DNA of 64,000 nt, from NCBI GenBank assembly GCA_947247005.1, contig OX365947.1, positions 39,900,760 through 39,964,759 on the forward strand, written 5' to 3'. This DNA comes from Spisula solida (lineage: Eukaryota > Mollusca > Bivalvia > Venerida > Mactridae). Each line of letters opens with the position of its first letter. The stretch's first letter is position 1. This document shows, piece by piece, positions 58,101 to 60,934 of the stretch. A model generated the notes under the pieces. That model was not told where the DNA came from. It saw only the letters and a program-made list of their open reading frames with translations, and searched no databases. Position numbers and translations under genes: made by a program.

Positions 58101-60555
58101 CATCACCAACATTCCATCCAGTCACATCTGCTGTCGAATCAACTGTGAACGAGTCTGCGTTAGGTTGAACAGTTGCAGCAAGTGTTGTCCATGAGGATCC
58201 TTTACTTCTTCCATACAGCCCCACACATCCAGCATTCCCTGTAAAAATTACATCCAACAATAATCAACACCTTGCATTAACAGGGTTGTTATGAAACACT
58301 GTTTTAGCTAGTATACCCATCGTTGAAGCAGACACCGTTGATTCTATAAACACAGTAAAAAGTGGTTTCGCCATCATAATCACCTTGACCTTTATGTATT
58401 GCAACAGACCTAAGAATAGACAAGAGGGGCCAAAAAGCCCTATGTCACTCACCTGTGCACAGTGATCAGGTAAAACCATATTTAAACTGAACCTTGATTT
58501 CAGTTGCCATGGAAACCAAAGTTCTGCAAGGATTTCAATATAGTAATTTTCAGAATGGACCAATAATGGAACACTGTTACCTATATGTATTTGTGATGAC
58601 ATCCAGTCTTCATTTTCAGACAAAAATATTTTCAGATAAAACATATATTACTATAGTTGAGTTGTGTAGGAAAAATGAGCCCCACTCGCTAGTGACTATC
58701 TTTTTTGACGAATCATGACAAAAATGTCAAGTTTGTAACAGGGTCATCTAACAACTATTTCTGTAAACTTATTGAACAAGCTTTTTCTAAGATTTGACCT
58801 ATTGACCTAGTTTTTTATACAACATGACCCAGTTTCAAACATGACCTACATTTCATACATAAAAACATTTTGACTAGGTTTCACGAAGATAGGGTCATAA
58901 TTGTGCCATCTAATGTGTTCACTAGCCTTTTTTAAGATTTGACCTAGTGACCAAGTTTTTTACCCAACATGACCAAATTGCAGACTTCAACTAGTTTTAT
59001 AGAGACAAACACTTTGACCAAGTTTCATGAAGATTGGGTCATAATAGTGTCCTCTAATGTGTTCACAGGCTTTTTCTAAGATTTGACCTAATGACCTAGT
59101 TTTTTACCCAACATGACACAGTTTCAAACTTCAACTAGATGTAATTGGAACAAACATTCTGACCAAGTTTCATGAAGATTTGGCCATGCTTGTGTCCTCT
59201 AATGTGTTCACATGCTTTTTCCAAGATTTGACCTAATGATCTAGTTTTTGAACCACCTGACCAAGTTTCGAACTTGGCATAGAGACAAACTTTCTAAACA
59301 AGTTTCATGAAGATTTGGCTATATTTGCGTCCTCTTATGTGTTCACAAAAAATTGTGAACTGATTGTGAATAGCTCACCCTGTCACTTTGTGACCATCCT
59401 CATACATCCCAGACTACCCCCTTATTCAATTTCCTTCATTCCGAGCGCAAACCTGAAATCAGCTCATTTTGTCAATATCTGGTACAAAGGTCTTTGACAA
59501 CAATCGAGTGTCCATGGATGTGAAGTCATGAAGTTGTGATTCAAGATAGAACTATAACTTTCAAATTGTTAGAAATGCAAACAGCATTACAATGAGCCAC
59601 AGACAATAGACCTAAATGAATAATAAAAGTGAAACTGAGACTGTGTGTCCATGCACGCCTCAAACGGAAGCAAAACCATTTGTGAACAAGGATGAACCTG
59701 CAAGTGCCCTCAGAACTTATTCGCCCTTGTCGTTAATGAAATTGTTCCATGCATAGCTGATTCTGATGTTAAGGTAATAAATAAATCATATTCTCATTTT
59801 ATTGTTCTGAATACTATCTCATAATCGATGCAAAAACATTGTAAATAATATTTTCTTTGATTGATTTTCCGATTGATAGATTTGAATATTTTGTTTGTTA
59901 AAGCTCGATTTTGATTGGACGATGACAGGACAACACCAGTCCTGTAACAAATATTCGAAATTGCTATTACTAGAAATAAATGAAACGGATTTGACTGATT
60001 TTTTCGTTCAATGCGCTCGAAAAGCGTGGTTCTGAACCAGAGTGTGATATCACAGGTGATGAATACTCTGATGATAGAGAATGGCTTGTGACAGGTGAGC
60101 TAAAAAAGCCTATGTTCTATTTGACTTCAGTCCGAAAAAATTGATCCAATAAATTTAGCAATTTGTTTTACTTGCATGTCTTCTGCCCCAAGATTATTTT
60201 CCCATTACATTTTGGCTTTAATTAAAACCATCACAACAGGTACCAGTACATGTTAATATGATGTTACCCCTACGAAACAATAATATCATACCTATAACTT
60301 TATTTCCAAGCATTTGTCCGTAATAGTTTCCGTTGAAGTATGTAGGGCTTGTAGCGTCGCCTTTCAGTAAAATATCCAACTGACCCATCAAGGGATAATT
60401 TTGCCATCCGGCGCTAAACTGGCCACCCAGAATCACCATAAAGTAAACTTCTATTTCATAAGAAAAGTTAGTGGTATTGTCTACTTCTAAATACCCAAAG
60501 ATGGTCAAATAATTCATCCTGGCTGGATTCACATCCTTGATAACCACATTGACGC
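18908..60555 (-). CDS. PKHD1L1: Fibrocystin-L (PKHD1L1-like) gene, 3' part, 22 exons
   Basis: Joined exons (5' to 3'): 60555-60292, 58238-57987, 57241-57068, 53211-52972, 52671-51946, 48297-48129, 47482-47337, 46694-46602, 45771-45502, 44618-44097, 42796-42773, 41121-41098, 36802-36716, 35402-35251, 34203-33990, 30320-30154, 28620-28452, 27366-27139, 26596-26418, 26284-26152, 22403-22338, 19131-18908. All borders are AG/GT and every phase agrees (0, 1 and 2 are all used), giving about 1,506 residues. Order: second half of a G8 domain (1-88), the segment after it (89-230), parallel beta-helix repeats (231-550), the conserved GDYRIPK / SPVAV / NGPQDHGWC region (600-780), a membrane-distal region with an RRRR site (about 940), a transmembrane helix (about 1379-1399), and a tail of about 108 residues. 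The family comprises very large type I membrane proteins (vertebrate PKHD1L1 on hair-cell stereocilia, PKHD1 on cilia). The N-terminal IPT/TIG and first G8 part lies right of the window. Confidence 0.93.
19208..19318. repeat. Foldback MITE-like element
   Basis: TACTCAAATATTTCGACC and AGGTCTTTTCAAGAG on the left pair with CTCTTGAAAAAGACCT and GGTCGAAATATTTGAGTA on the right. It is related to the element at 4886-5073. It sits in the last fibrocystin-L intron, about 75 bases upstream of the final exon. Confidence 0.8.
19975..20438 (+). mobile_element. LINE RNase H fragment, decayed
   Basis: Frames read HYGVADNEEAGQLAKRGAQ near 20002 (the end of a LINE RNase H domain), then the usual C-terminal region, ending in frame with LYGNVDDLRRTTSF and a stop at 20435-20437. 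Shifts interrupt it. RNase H-bearing non-LTR elements (I/jockey-related) have this layout. It lies antisense in the last fibrocystin-L intron. Confidence 0.7.
20575..20832 (-). mobile_element. tRNA-derived SINE (Ser/Leu-like head)
   Basis: On the minus strand TGGTCGAGTGG fits the A box exactly, and GGTTCTATTC follows at the B-box distance. The body continues with ACACAAG-rich, CTCACGTGTACAGG sequence. The head is not a complete tRNA fold, so I call it a SINE. Confidence 0.55.
21146..21163 (+). repeat. G homopolymer run
   Basis: An uninterrupted run of about 16 G between GGTCAAAT and AATTTACT, in a fibrocystin-L intron. It is likely unstable in length. Confidence 0.85.
21441..21682 (+). repeat. 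41-bp tandem repeat with CCAAT and TCATGTGA motifs
   Basis: About six copies of a 41-base unit: TTTGATTGGTTGAGAGCATA, TCATGTGATCTGCTTAGCCA, C. TCATGTGAT starts at 21460, 21507, 21548, 21589, 21630 (TCATGTTAT) and 21671; the last four are spaced exactly 41. ATTGG is an inverted CCAAT box, and TCATGTGA is an E-box of the MITF/TFE type. Confidence 0.85.
21961..22040 (-). mobile_element. tRNA-like SINE head
   Basis: The minus strand reads GGCGATAGCTCAGTGGTAAA, then an anticodon-like arm CTGGG-GCTGTCAA-TCCAG and B box GGGTTCAATCCC. The D and anticodon arms partly fold, but the acceptor stem does not pair and the anticodon loop has 8 bases, so a working tRNA gene is unlikely. Such heads are typical of tRNA-derived SINEs. 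Confidence 0.5.
22338..22403 (-). CDS. PKHD1L1: Fibrocystin-L exon 21 (tail)
   Basis: A 66-base exon, phase 1 to phase 1, between acceptor CATTTGCAG and donor ATAG|GTTATA. It gives 22 polar residues (Thr/Asn/Gly-rich, with NGGFFYI at the end). It was found only because its phases fit exons 20 and 22 and its borders are canonical, so it is less certain than the conserved exons. Confidence 0.7.
22555..23650 (-). repeat. 30-bp minisatellite, about 35 copies
   Basis: Unit GATAACAGCATCCAAAGAGA plus GTTTATATTT, with variants GTGTAGATTT and shortened units (GATAACAATATTTGATAACA). It fills an intron next to exon 21. The period is divisible by three, which keeps short frames open on both strands, but there is no coding evidence. 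Confidence 0.9.
24325..24525. repeat. Foldback element A, copy 2
   Basis: TTTATTTTTAGGTTCACAGA and GGGAATGAAAAAATAAC on the left pair with TTAATTTTTTCATTCTC and GCCTAAAAATGAAAC on the right. The centre holds GCTGGTGAGCAACATAGGGC, related to the hairpin-ended element. Compare 8832-9035. Confidence 0.7.
24790..25020 (+). repeat. ~60-bp degenerate tandem repeat
   Basis: About four units of AAACAAACATTTTTTTTGTA plus AGTTATATTCGGCAAGTTAC. The first and last are diverged. It is intronic. Confidence 0.75.
25115..25368 (+). repeat. 37-bp tandem repeat, about 7 copies
   Basis: Unit ACCTTAAAAGTTATCAAAAA plus CAATCAATACTCAATGA, very regular. It is intronic. Confidence 0.9.
25640..26060 (-). repeat. 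Dispersed molluscan repeat fragment
   Basis: GGACCATAACTCCAACCTCA and a GGACGGATGTC-like end (CATCCGTCCATCATGATGGA) resemble the ends of the repeats near 42050, 42900 and 51200. There is no gene in it; the 70-codon minus frame is not supported. Confidence 0.5.
26152..26284 (-). CDS. PKHD1L1: Fibrocystin-L exon 20 (transmembrane helix)
   Basis: Acceptor TTTATATAG, donor CACACG|GTATGT, phase 0 to phase 1, 133 bases. It encodes an acidic start (Asp-Asp-Asp-Asp-Glu), then about 21 hydrophobic residues beginning at YIALIVIL and ending at VFLVY, then WRCKVQPKKRTH. It forms the membrane anchor with a basic cytoplasmic flank, so the protein is type I. Confidence 0.9.
26418..26596 (-). CDS. PKHD1L1: Fibrocystin-L exon 19 (juxtamembrane ectodomain)
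   Basis: Acceptor TTCTATTTCAG, donor AAAAAG|GTATAT, phase 1 to phase 0, 179 bases. It encodes about 60 residues with two cysteines (MCEDLSEG and YATCGKK), probably a disulphide. It lies immediately before the membrane exon. Confidence 0.85.
26655..26995 (-). repeat. 24-bp minisatellite between exons 18 and 19
   Basis: About 14 copies of GACACAGGCAAGGTCTTGCT plus CAGC. Both strands stay open (DTGKVLLS on plus, LSKTLPVS on minus). The minus frame does not continue exon 18, which meets an in-frame TGA two codons past its donor. Confidence 0.9.
27139..27366 (-). CDS. PKHD1L1: Fibrocystin-L exon 18
   Basis: Acceptor TATACACTTTAG, donor AGAG|GTATTT, phase 1 to 1, 228 bases. It encodes about 76 ectodomain residues (DPAEYMFDS, VVVIGTHQ, FIATFPYILF). 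Confidence 0.88.
27762..28270 (-). mobile_element. Hairpin-ended repeat element, copy 4
   Basis: AACAAGAGGGCCTAAAGGGC and CTAGGTCGCTCACCTG at the start, AAAGCTCACTCTGTCATTTT and GTGAAAGGTGAGCTAAC at the end. Its middle holds one GGTCAC monomer. A foreign segment at about 28045-28195, with GTTGTGGGGTTTT and CACCCCACAAC ends, is a probable nested insertion. Confidence 0.8.
28452..28620 (-). CDS. PKHD1L1: Fibrocystin-L exon 17
   Basis: Acceptor GATTATTCTAG, donor TTCTG|GTATGT, phase 0 to 1, 169 bases. It encodes about 56 residues (DHTKFDVDCDLVVPS, TGYGLFYIACHT) with two cysteines. Phase-0 entry matches the end of exon 16. Confidence 0.87.
28670..29125 (-). repeat. Dispersed repeat with terminal foldback, copy 2
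   Basis: An inverted copy of 3280-3710. The hairpin CTCAAGTTGCCTGTGTAATG against GGCGCAAGCAACAAGAGG lies at 28690-28780, followed by GAATATTCCTTTTATTATAT and GCGAATATGCGTTTAATGTG. It sits in intron 16, about 50 bases upstream of exon 17. Confidence 0.75.
29481..29695 (+). mobile_element. TATAGTCCAGT MITE, copy 1
   Basis: A 215-bp element with inverted ends TATAGTCCAGT and ACTGGACTATA. Internal landmarks: GGTCGAGTCTACTATAACGG, CAATGCTAAACTAATATACT, CGCTCTACCTGTTTAGACAA. Copies are at 37494-37687 and 57310-57533. No open frame is seen. Confidence 0.85.
29790..29834 (+). repeat. 9-bp microsatellite (GATCCGGGT)n
   Basis: About five tandem copies of GATCCGGGT in intron 16. Confidence 0.9.
30154..30320 (-). 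CDS. PKHD1L1: Fibrocystin-L exon 16
   Basis: Acceptor GAATATTTCAG, donor TGGAGA|GTAAGT, phase 1 to 0, 167 bases. It encodes about 56 residues (NFSVESEAISVAGLP, SITLDLRDE). A candidate branch point ACTAATA lies about 25 bases upstream of the acceptor, directly followed by the LINE-end insertion at 30349. Confidence 0.85.
30349..30435 (+). mobile_element. 5'-truncated LINE end with TTAC tail
   Basis: TTGAGGCCCACATGGAAGAT, AGCCTCGTTAAATA and (TTAC)n match the last 87 bases of the LINE at 17570-18460. Only the 3' terminus is present. It is antisense in intron 15, its start 28 bases from the exon 16 acceptor. Confidence 0.85.
30642..31455 (+). mobile_element. Tigger/pogo-like MITE, 814 bp
   Basis: It is flanked by TA (30640-30641 and 31456-31457), with inverted ends CAGTAAAACCTCG. 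Inner arms AAGCCAGTTGCTCGAATTAT and GCCGGTTGCTCAAATAATCA also pair. TA target and CAGT termini fit the Tc1/mariner-pogo group. No transposase frame is seen, so it is non-autonomous. Confidence 0.85.
31720..31860. repeat. GCGCTTTC foldback repeat, copy 1
   Basis: CCAAAAGGTGCTACCGAGCG, CTTTCCTACGTCTATGCAAC and GCGGTTTGTTGCACAAAAAA are shared with 37185-37375. Arms fold on each other (AAAGCGC... against GCGCTTTC). It is a short non-coding dispersed element. Confidence 0.65.
31860..32423. other. Intronic DNA, nothing recognised
   Basis: AT-rich intron 15 sequence without a supportable exon or repeat. Confidence 0.5.
32424..32983. repeat. Tandem duplication of a 280-bp unit
   Basis: Two copies, 32424-32703 and 32704-32983, differ at only a few bases (for example CAGACTT against CGGACTT, TTGCTTCG against TTAATTCG). 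This points to a recent duplication. Frames that recur in both copies are a consequence of it and not evidence for genes. Confidence 0.92.
32984..33989. other. Intronic DNA, nothing recognised
   Basis: No exon or clear mobile element. The 101-codon plus frame at 33555-33860 has no recognisable features and lies antisense in intron 15. Confidence 0.5.
33990..34203 (-). CDS. PKHD1L1: Fibrocystin-L exon 15
   Basis: Acceptor CTGTCTTTTAG, donor CTGTCA|GTAAGT, phase 0 to 1, 214 bases. It encodes about 71 residues including the pair CTGC (TLHCTGCHVNAQ), probably a compact beta domain in the membrane-proximal ectodomain. Confidence 0.87.
34204..35250. other. Intron 14, mostly unremarkable
   Basis: It contains two poly-G/C tracts (near 34511-34531) and the word TTAAGCAAGCCTTTAGCAAG, which recurs in altered form at 43143. 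No exon is seen. Confidence 0.5.
35251..35402 (-). CDS. PKHD1L1: Fibrocystin-L exon 14
   Basis: Acceptor TTTTACCTAG, donor CAATAT|GTGAGT, phase 1 to 0, 152 bases. It encodes about 51 residues (DMNAECDEITSHDVVYYPTP, FKIQPKIRAFD). Confidence 0.87.
35750..36640 (-). repeat. 45-bp minisatellite, about 20 copies, in intron 13
   Basis: Unit GAATCAAACCTAGATTATCC, AGGTTACAGTCTATGCCCAG, TCAGA. Its 45-base period keeps all frames open on the plus strand, giving a 307-codon frame of 15-residue repeats, but it lies wholly inside an intron of the minus-strand gene. On the minus (sense) strand each unit carries AGGTTTGATTC, close to a Pol III B box. Confidence 0.92.
36716..36802 (-). CDS. PKHD1L1: Fibrocystin-L exon 13
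   Basis: Acceptor TGTTATTACAG, donor GTTGG|GTATGC, phase 1 to 1, 87 bases. It encodes about 29 residues (DPENPGSDVSQYAADLMEVC). It is short, but phases and composition fit both neighbours. Confidence 0.82.
37185..37378. repeat. GCGCTTTC foldback repeat, copy 2
   Basis: CCACTTCCAAAAGATGCTAC and CAAGCGCTTTCCTAAATCTA on the left pair with AAGAAAGCGCTTGATAGCGC and TTGCTACGAAACGGT on the right. Compare 31720-31860. Confidence 0.7.
37494..37687 (-). mobile_element. TATAGTCCAGT MITE, copy 2
   Basis: An inverted copy of 29481-29695, with TATAGTCCAGT and ACTGGACTATA ends and a small internal deletion near the right end (CCGCTGACTGGAC). Confidence 0.85.
37690..39250. other. Intron 12 sequence, mostly unremarkable
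   Basis: A short diverged duplication (AGCTATAACTATACCAAA at 38054 and 38093) is the only structure seen. The 65-codon plus frame at 38760 is unsupported. Confidence 0.5.
39263..39475 (+). mobile_element. tRNA-derived SINE
   Basis: TGGCCGAGTGG at the left fits the A box exactly, and GGTTCCTAGTTAAAATC is a degraded B box. The body has CAAACTGGTTTGAAACC and CACCGGGCATGTTAAAGAAC, then an AT-rich tail. It is antisense in intron 12. Confidence 0.65.
39511..40277 (+). repeat. 64-bp minisatellite, 12 copies
   Basis: Unit GTGTGACAACACGGTACTCA, CAAATATTTCATGCTTATCT, GAGGTCCGGTCAGGTTTGTA, ATCA. Two variants (ATTTCATG and ATGTCATG; GAGGTCC and GTGGTCC) alternate in blocks, and a two-unit block (39960 and 40217) is repeated, suggesting block duplication. 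Confidence 0.92.
41098..41121 (-). CDS. PKHD1L1: Fibrocystin-L micro-exon 12 (duplicate of 11)
   Basis: 24 bases between TTTCTACAAAAAG and GTAATACT, phase 1 to 1, encoding VVPETEET. It is nearly identical to the micro-exon at 42773-42796, together with about 150 bases of flanking intron. It would insert eight acidic residues between exons 10 and 13 without changing frame. The acceptor has a weak pyrimidine tract, so use may be alternative. Confidence 0.65.
41670..42000 (-). mobile_element. Hairpin-ended repeat element, copy 5 (partial)
   Basis: AACAAGAGGGCCCAAAGGGC and CCTAGGTTGCTCACCTGTC at the start, then about two reverse GGTCAC monomers. The hairpin end is missing; another repeat follows at 42000. 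Confidence 0.8.
42000..42395 (-). repeat. Dispersed GGGCCATAACTCTGC-type repeat
   Basis: It carries AAAAGGGCCACAACTCTGCT, AAATTTTGAAGACAGTAGCT and CAAGGGCAATAACTCTGCGA at intervals, a decayed tandem-like repeat. Similar words occur near 42890 and 25830. No gene. Confidence 0.6.
42773..42796 (-). CDS. PKHD1L1: Fibrocystin-L micro-exon 11
   Basis: 24 bases between acceptor TTTCTACAAAAAG and donor ACAG|GTAATA, phase 1 to 1, encoding VAPDTEET. Its twin is at 41098-41121. The two 8-residue peptides match at six positions with conservative changes at the other two, and the reading frame is kept, which supports real coding use. Confidence 0.65.
42880..43100 (-). repeat. Dispersed GGGGCATAACTC repeat fragment
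   Basis: CTAAGGGGCATAACTCTCGC, GTTTCATTAAAATCGGACGA and GGTTACGGAGTACAAGAG are of the same class as 42000-42395. Non-coding. Confidence 0.5.
43469..43886. mobile_element. hAT-like MITE, decayed
   Basis: CACTGGGTTCCCATG at the left and CCTGTGGGAACCCTG at the right form imperfect inverted ends of the CAGGGTTCCC type seen in hAT elements. Inside are repeated GATTTTCAAGGACCT, TTTCAAAATCCCAGAACTTT and TTTTCAAAATCATAGGACT words. No transposase. Confidence 0.55.
44097..44618 (-). CDS. PKHD1L1: Fibrocystin-L exon 10, with polybasic RRRR site
   Basis: Acceptor TTAATTTCAG, donor GATG|GTAAGT, phase 1 to 1, 522 bases. It encodes 174 residues: a start HAIIYLSSTPPAKMAFYML, RLDIYVPDTFVTP, then MIENIALLLGIPLNKIRVV, a hallmark stretch of the family, and near the end SSRRRRD (44144-44157), a proprotein-convertase consensus, followed by VTIEIGDPP. 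In vertebrate fibrocystin a convertase cleavage in the distal ectodomain is reported, so this site may serve the same role (inference). Confidence 0.92.
44858..45235 (-). mobile_element. Hairpin-ended repeat element, copy 6 (partial)
   Basis: Two reverse monomers of a diverged type (TTTGACCTAGTGACCTAGTT, CATGACCCAGTTTC, TCATGAAGATTGGG) end in GAGTGATCACAACAGCTGAC, CCTGTCACTTTGTCACAG and ATGAGCTAA. The GGGCCC end is missing. Confidence 0.75.
45502..45771 (-). CDS. PKHD1L1: Fibrocystin-L exon 9 (SPVAV / NGPQDHGWC region)
   Basis: Acceptor TTGATTTCAG, donor CTGCAG|GTTAGT, phase 1 to 1, 270 bases. It encodes 90 residues holding the most conserved family block: VIESLDNDTESRRLSPVAVL, then LLNGPQDHGWCNGYTCQ and RLSTFHAVVA. 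This block is the main basis for assigning the gene to fibrocystin-L. Confidence 0.95.
46132..46543. mobile_element. MITE with GTTCACAAAGGATTA ends
   Basis: CCCCAGTGTTCACAAAGGAT at the left pairs with TCCTTTGTGAAAATGGGG at the right, and inner CAGGATCAGGATCA has partners TGATCCAG and TTCAGGATC. About 410 bp, no open frame, in intron 8 just downstream of exon 8. Confidence 0.75.
46602..46694 (-). CDS. PKHD1L1: Fibrocystin-L exon 8 (GDYRIPK)
   Basis: Acceptor CTTGTCTGTAG, donor TAGAG|GTAAGT, phase 1 to 1, 93 bases. It encodes GKGDYRIPKEMLADP and GVAKYR. GDYRIPK is a conserved family motif and fixes the donor of the preceding exon. Confidence 0.92.
47063..47215 (-). mobile_element. Hairpin-ended repeat element, copy 7 (end fragment)
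   Basis: GAACAAGAGGCCCAAAAGAG, ACTGTGCATGCAGGCGCC and part of one monomer (TTGACCAAGTGACCTAG), ending about 120 bases after the exon 7 donor. Confidence 0.65.
47337..47482 (-). CDS. PKHD1L1: Fibrocystin-L exon 7
   Basis: Acceptor (T)n-CAG, donor GATATG|GTCTGT, phase 2 to 1, 146 bases. It encodes KVNPSDCVDMTCDALTKAMI, EDGSLLGASGTVLP and FEWDGDRRY. A second GT seven to eight bases downstream (GG|GTACTA) was rejected because it would break the frame into exon 8. Confidence 0.9.
47497..47704 (+). repeat. 24-bp minisatellite, about 9 copies
   Basis: Unit AAAATATGCAGAATTTACAG plus TCCT with TTAT/AAAT and GGAT/GAAT variants. It begins about 15 bases upstream of the exon 7 acceptor. Confidence 0.88.
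47735..47838. repeat. 104-bp imperfect hairpin
   Basis: GTATACCTGAATATAAACAA and CCGGCGCATGTGAA pair with TTCACGTGCACCGG and TTGTTCATTCATATTCAGGAATAC around TCTAGGTGTTCATGTA. A foldback element or MITE remnant. Confidence 0.75.
48129..48297 (-). CDS. PKHD1L1: Fibrocystin-L exon 6
   Basis: Acceptor GTTTTGTATTGCAG, donor TTCA|GTAAGT, phase 1 to 2, 169 bases. It encodes DNTVVNYNGASAGCKPRYLF, LQHYILTSNVKQF and FFFFHRPNV. The only phase-2 exit in the set; the next exon fits it exactly. Confidence 0.9.
48627..48767. repeat. 141-bp near-perfect hairpin
   Basis: AAATATCAGATGCCTGCCTG, CGTGACATTGATATTGTCAA and CCCGAGGGCAGAATGTCA on the left are almost perfectly complementary to TGACATTCTGTTTCGAGGG, TTGACAATATCAATGTCACG and CAGGCAGGCATCTGATATTT on the right, with a small loop (GGCGAAGCC). 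Few mismatches suggest it is young. Confidence 0.9.
49680..51285 (+). repeat. AGGGAGATAATTTC tandem-type molluscan repeat
   Basis: Units of about 150-180 bases recur with AAAGGGAGATAATTTCAAAA, CTGGACTATATAGAGTTATG, GTTCTAGGTCACTGTACTTC and CATCTATTCATATACA. The right end is GGGACGGACAGACAGAAGGA and CCCTTCGCCTTCGGCCGGGA. A Tigger-like MITE is inserted at 50013-50853. The 71-codon frame at 50966 is a repeat artefact. Confidence 0.8.
50013..50853 (+). mobile_element. Tigger/pogo-like MITE, 841 bp, nested
   Basis: Flanked by TA on both sides, with inverted ends CAGTAGAACTTCGATGCCTC and GAGGCATCGAAGTTCTACTG. GAACACCCTAGATGCCTCGA is repeated near both ends. It interrupts a unit of the surrounding repeat cleanly, which resumes with TCAAGTTTC. 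No transposase frame. Confidence 0.9.
51577..51893 (+). repeat. Dispersed repeat, copy 2 (CCCGGCGC family)
   Basis: Matches 2845-3268 from GGATATTTCACCAAG to CCATTGAAAGCAAATAATAA with an internal deletion of the foldback part. It ends 53 bases from the exon 5 donor. Confidence 0.75.
51946..52671 (-). CDS. PKHD1L1: Fibrocystin-L exon 5 (beta-helix region, 726 bases)
   Basis: The largest visible exon: acceptor GTAAATGACATTTCAG-like (ACATTTCAG), donor TAAAG|GTAAGT, phase 1 to 1. It encodes 242 residues: TVIGHSNNVQLKGNLGANLQ, VHDVQSFEMSDNRAVGSERA, FHVPGEACDS, DCVRFSNFTFYMNADHGLYY, VLVEGCLFAENVLGLFTMMY and SFDHRTGLESTGKFGVMWS. The SF.MSDNRAVGSERAGFHVPG stretch is typical of the parallel beta-helix (PbH1) part after the second G8 domain. 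Confidence 0.93.
52972..53211 (-). CDS. PKHD1L1: Fibrocystin-L exon 4 (beta-helix repeats)
   Basis: Acceptor ATGTTTCAG, donor CATG|GTAGGT, phase 1 to 1, 240 bases. It encodes SSHVWWTEFRHMGQYGYASE, DDPRFALAYANLG, SSVRHCSFAEPYNSAVGVFS and VESNVMYATAGHG. EFRHMGQ and the C-x-F / G-V-F turns are family hallmarks. Confidence 0.93.
53480..55365 (-). repeat. 57-bp minisatellite, about 33 copies, with higher-order units
   Basis: Unit GGAAACCAATATTTGAGAAA, GTAAGAGCCCGGGGCAGGGT, CTATGTTGTACATAGCC, in intron 3. Each unit includes the small palindrome CTATGT-TGT-ACATAG. Blocks of six to eight variant units recur as a group (starts 53909, 54364, 54705; spacing 455 and 341 bases, one less than 8x57 and 6x57 because one unit, GCGTGGGCATGGTC, lacks a base). 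Long frames on both strands come from the 19-codon period and are not genes. Confidence 0.93.
55868..56805 (-). repeat. 24-bp C-rich minisatellite, about 39 copies
   Basis: Unit TTACAACATGCTGGGTTACC plus CCCC, with alternating CATGCTGGG / CTTGCTAGG variants and C runs of 5 to 11. The minus (sense) strand of intron 3 thus carries G6 runs every 24 bases. Open frames (GYPPYNML, PPLQHARL) are repeat artefacts. Confidence 0.93.
56839..57062. mobile_element. 224-bp MITE at the exon 3 donor
   Basis: Inverted ends TACAGGGTGTTAAAAAAGTT and AACTTTTGAACACCCTGTA, arms continuing to TTTGTTCTCA. The right end (TA at 57061-57062) is only five bases from the exon 3 border, so positions from about +6 of the intron belong to the element or its TA target duplication. 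Confidence 0.85.
57068..57241 (-). CDS. PKHD1L1: Fibrocystin-L exon 3
   Basis: Acceptor ACATTTGAAG, donor GACTG|GTAAGT, phase 1 to 1, 174 bases. It encodes VTFAAAVGLMSRYIVIRGDN and GGRFITGVAS. EVGLLTRNI-like and GGR blocks are typical of the segment after G8. An in-frame alternative acceptor (TTGGCACAG) nine bases in would drop three residues. Confidence 0.92.
57310..57533 (-). mobile_element. TATAGTCCAGT MITE, copy 3
   Basis: An inverted copy of 29481-29695 with intact TATAGTCCAGT and ACTGGACTATA ends, in intron 2 about 70 bases upstream of exon 3. Confidence 0.87.
57630..57910 (+). repeat. 28-bp tandem repeat, about 10 copies
   Basis: Unit ACATTTGATCACATAATATG plus ACAATGAC, variable at two or three positions. 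Intron 2. Confidence 0.88.
57987..58238 (-). CDS. PKHD1L1: Fibrocystin-L exon 2
   Basis: Acceptor TAATTTTTACAG, donor TTCAG|GTATAT, phase 1 to 1, 252 bases. It encodes NAGCVGLYGRSKGSSWTTLA, TGWNVGDAIVVTTTSFKPEE and TEKLTIKSISG. The W-x-VGD-x-IVVTTTS-x-x-P-E-E-x-E pattern follows G8 domains throughout the family. Confidence 0.94.
58420..60106 (-). mobile_element. Hairpin-ended repeat element, copy 8 (long, diverged)
   Basis: CAAGAGGGGCCAAAAAGCCC and TATGTCACTCACCTGTGCAC at the start, then about five diverged reverse monomers (GATTTGACCTAATGACCTAG, AAGTTTCATGAAGATTGGGT). A hairpin end remnant is at 59380-59400 (TAGCTCACCCTGTCACTTTG), and the final GACAGGTGAGCTAA is at 60090-60106. The 700 bases between them (59400-60090) are unique-looking and may be internal sequence or a second insertion. 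Confidence 0.65.
60292..60555 (-). CDS. PKHD1L1: Fibrocystin-L exon 1 of the window (G8 domain)
   Basis: Acceptor ATTATTTCAG, donor TTATAG|GTATGA, phase 1 to 1, 264 bases. It encodes YLTIFGYLEVDNTTNFSYEI, VILGGQFSAGWQNYP and GQLDILLKGD. The LTI-x-G-x-LEVD and GG-x-F-x-x-GW-x-x-x-P-x-x-G pattern is the second half of a G8 domain. The first half must be in an exon right of the DIRS-like insertion, outside the window. Confidence 0.92.
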
Positions 60556-60934
60556 CTGAAATAATATGCAACAATAATTAAATGCATTAAAACTTCAATA
60601 TCAGTTTCCATGTCATGTATGGGCAAGTATAATTTTATTATGTCATCAATATACTTCCGTGCTCAAATGAGATGCGCGCCACCATCTGTCGTATAACTTC
60701 AGTGTGCTTAAATCGGTCGTTAAAGCAAGACGTGTCTTGTGGTAAACCGATAAACTCGCCGTTTAGTCGAGTCTTTATACACGACTGATTGTCATAAAAG
60801 TTCACGGAATGAACGTTGTTACACTGTAAGAATAGTTTTTATAGATATTTATTCGACTGATGTCGTAAAGCCCGCGTAAAGTTTCACTTTACGATACACG
60901 CCGTTCAAGAAACATGGCGCAAACATTGTTCCGA

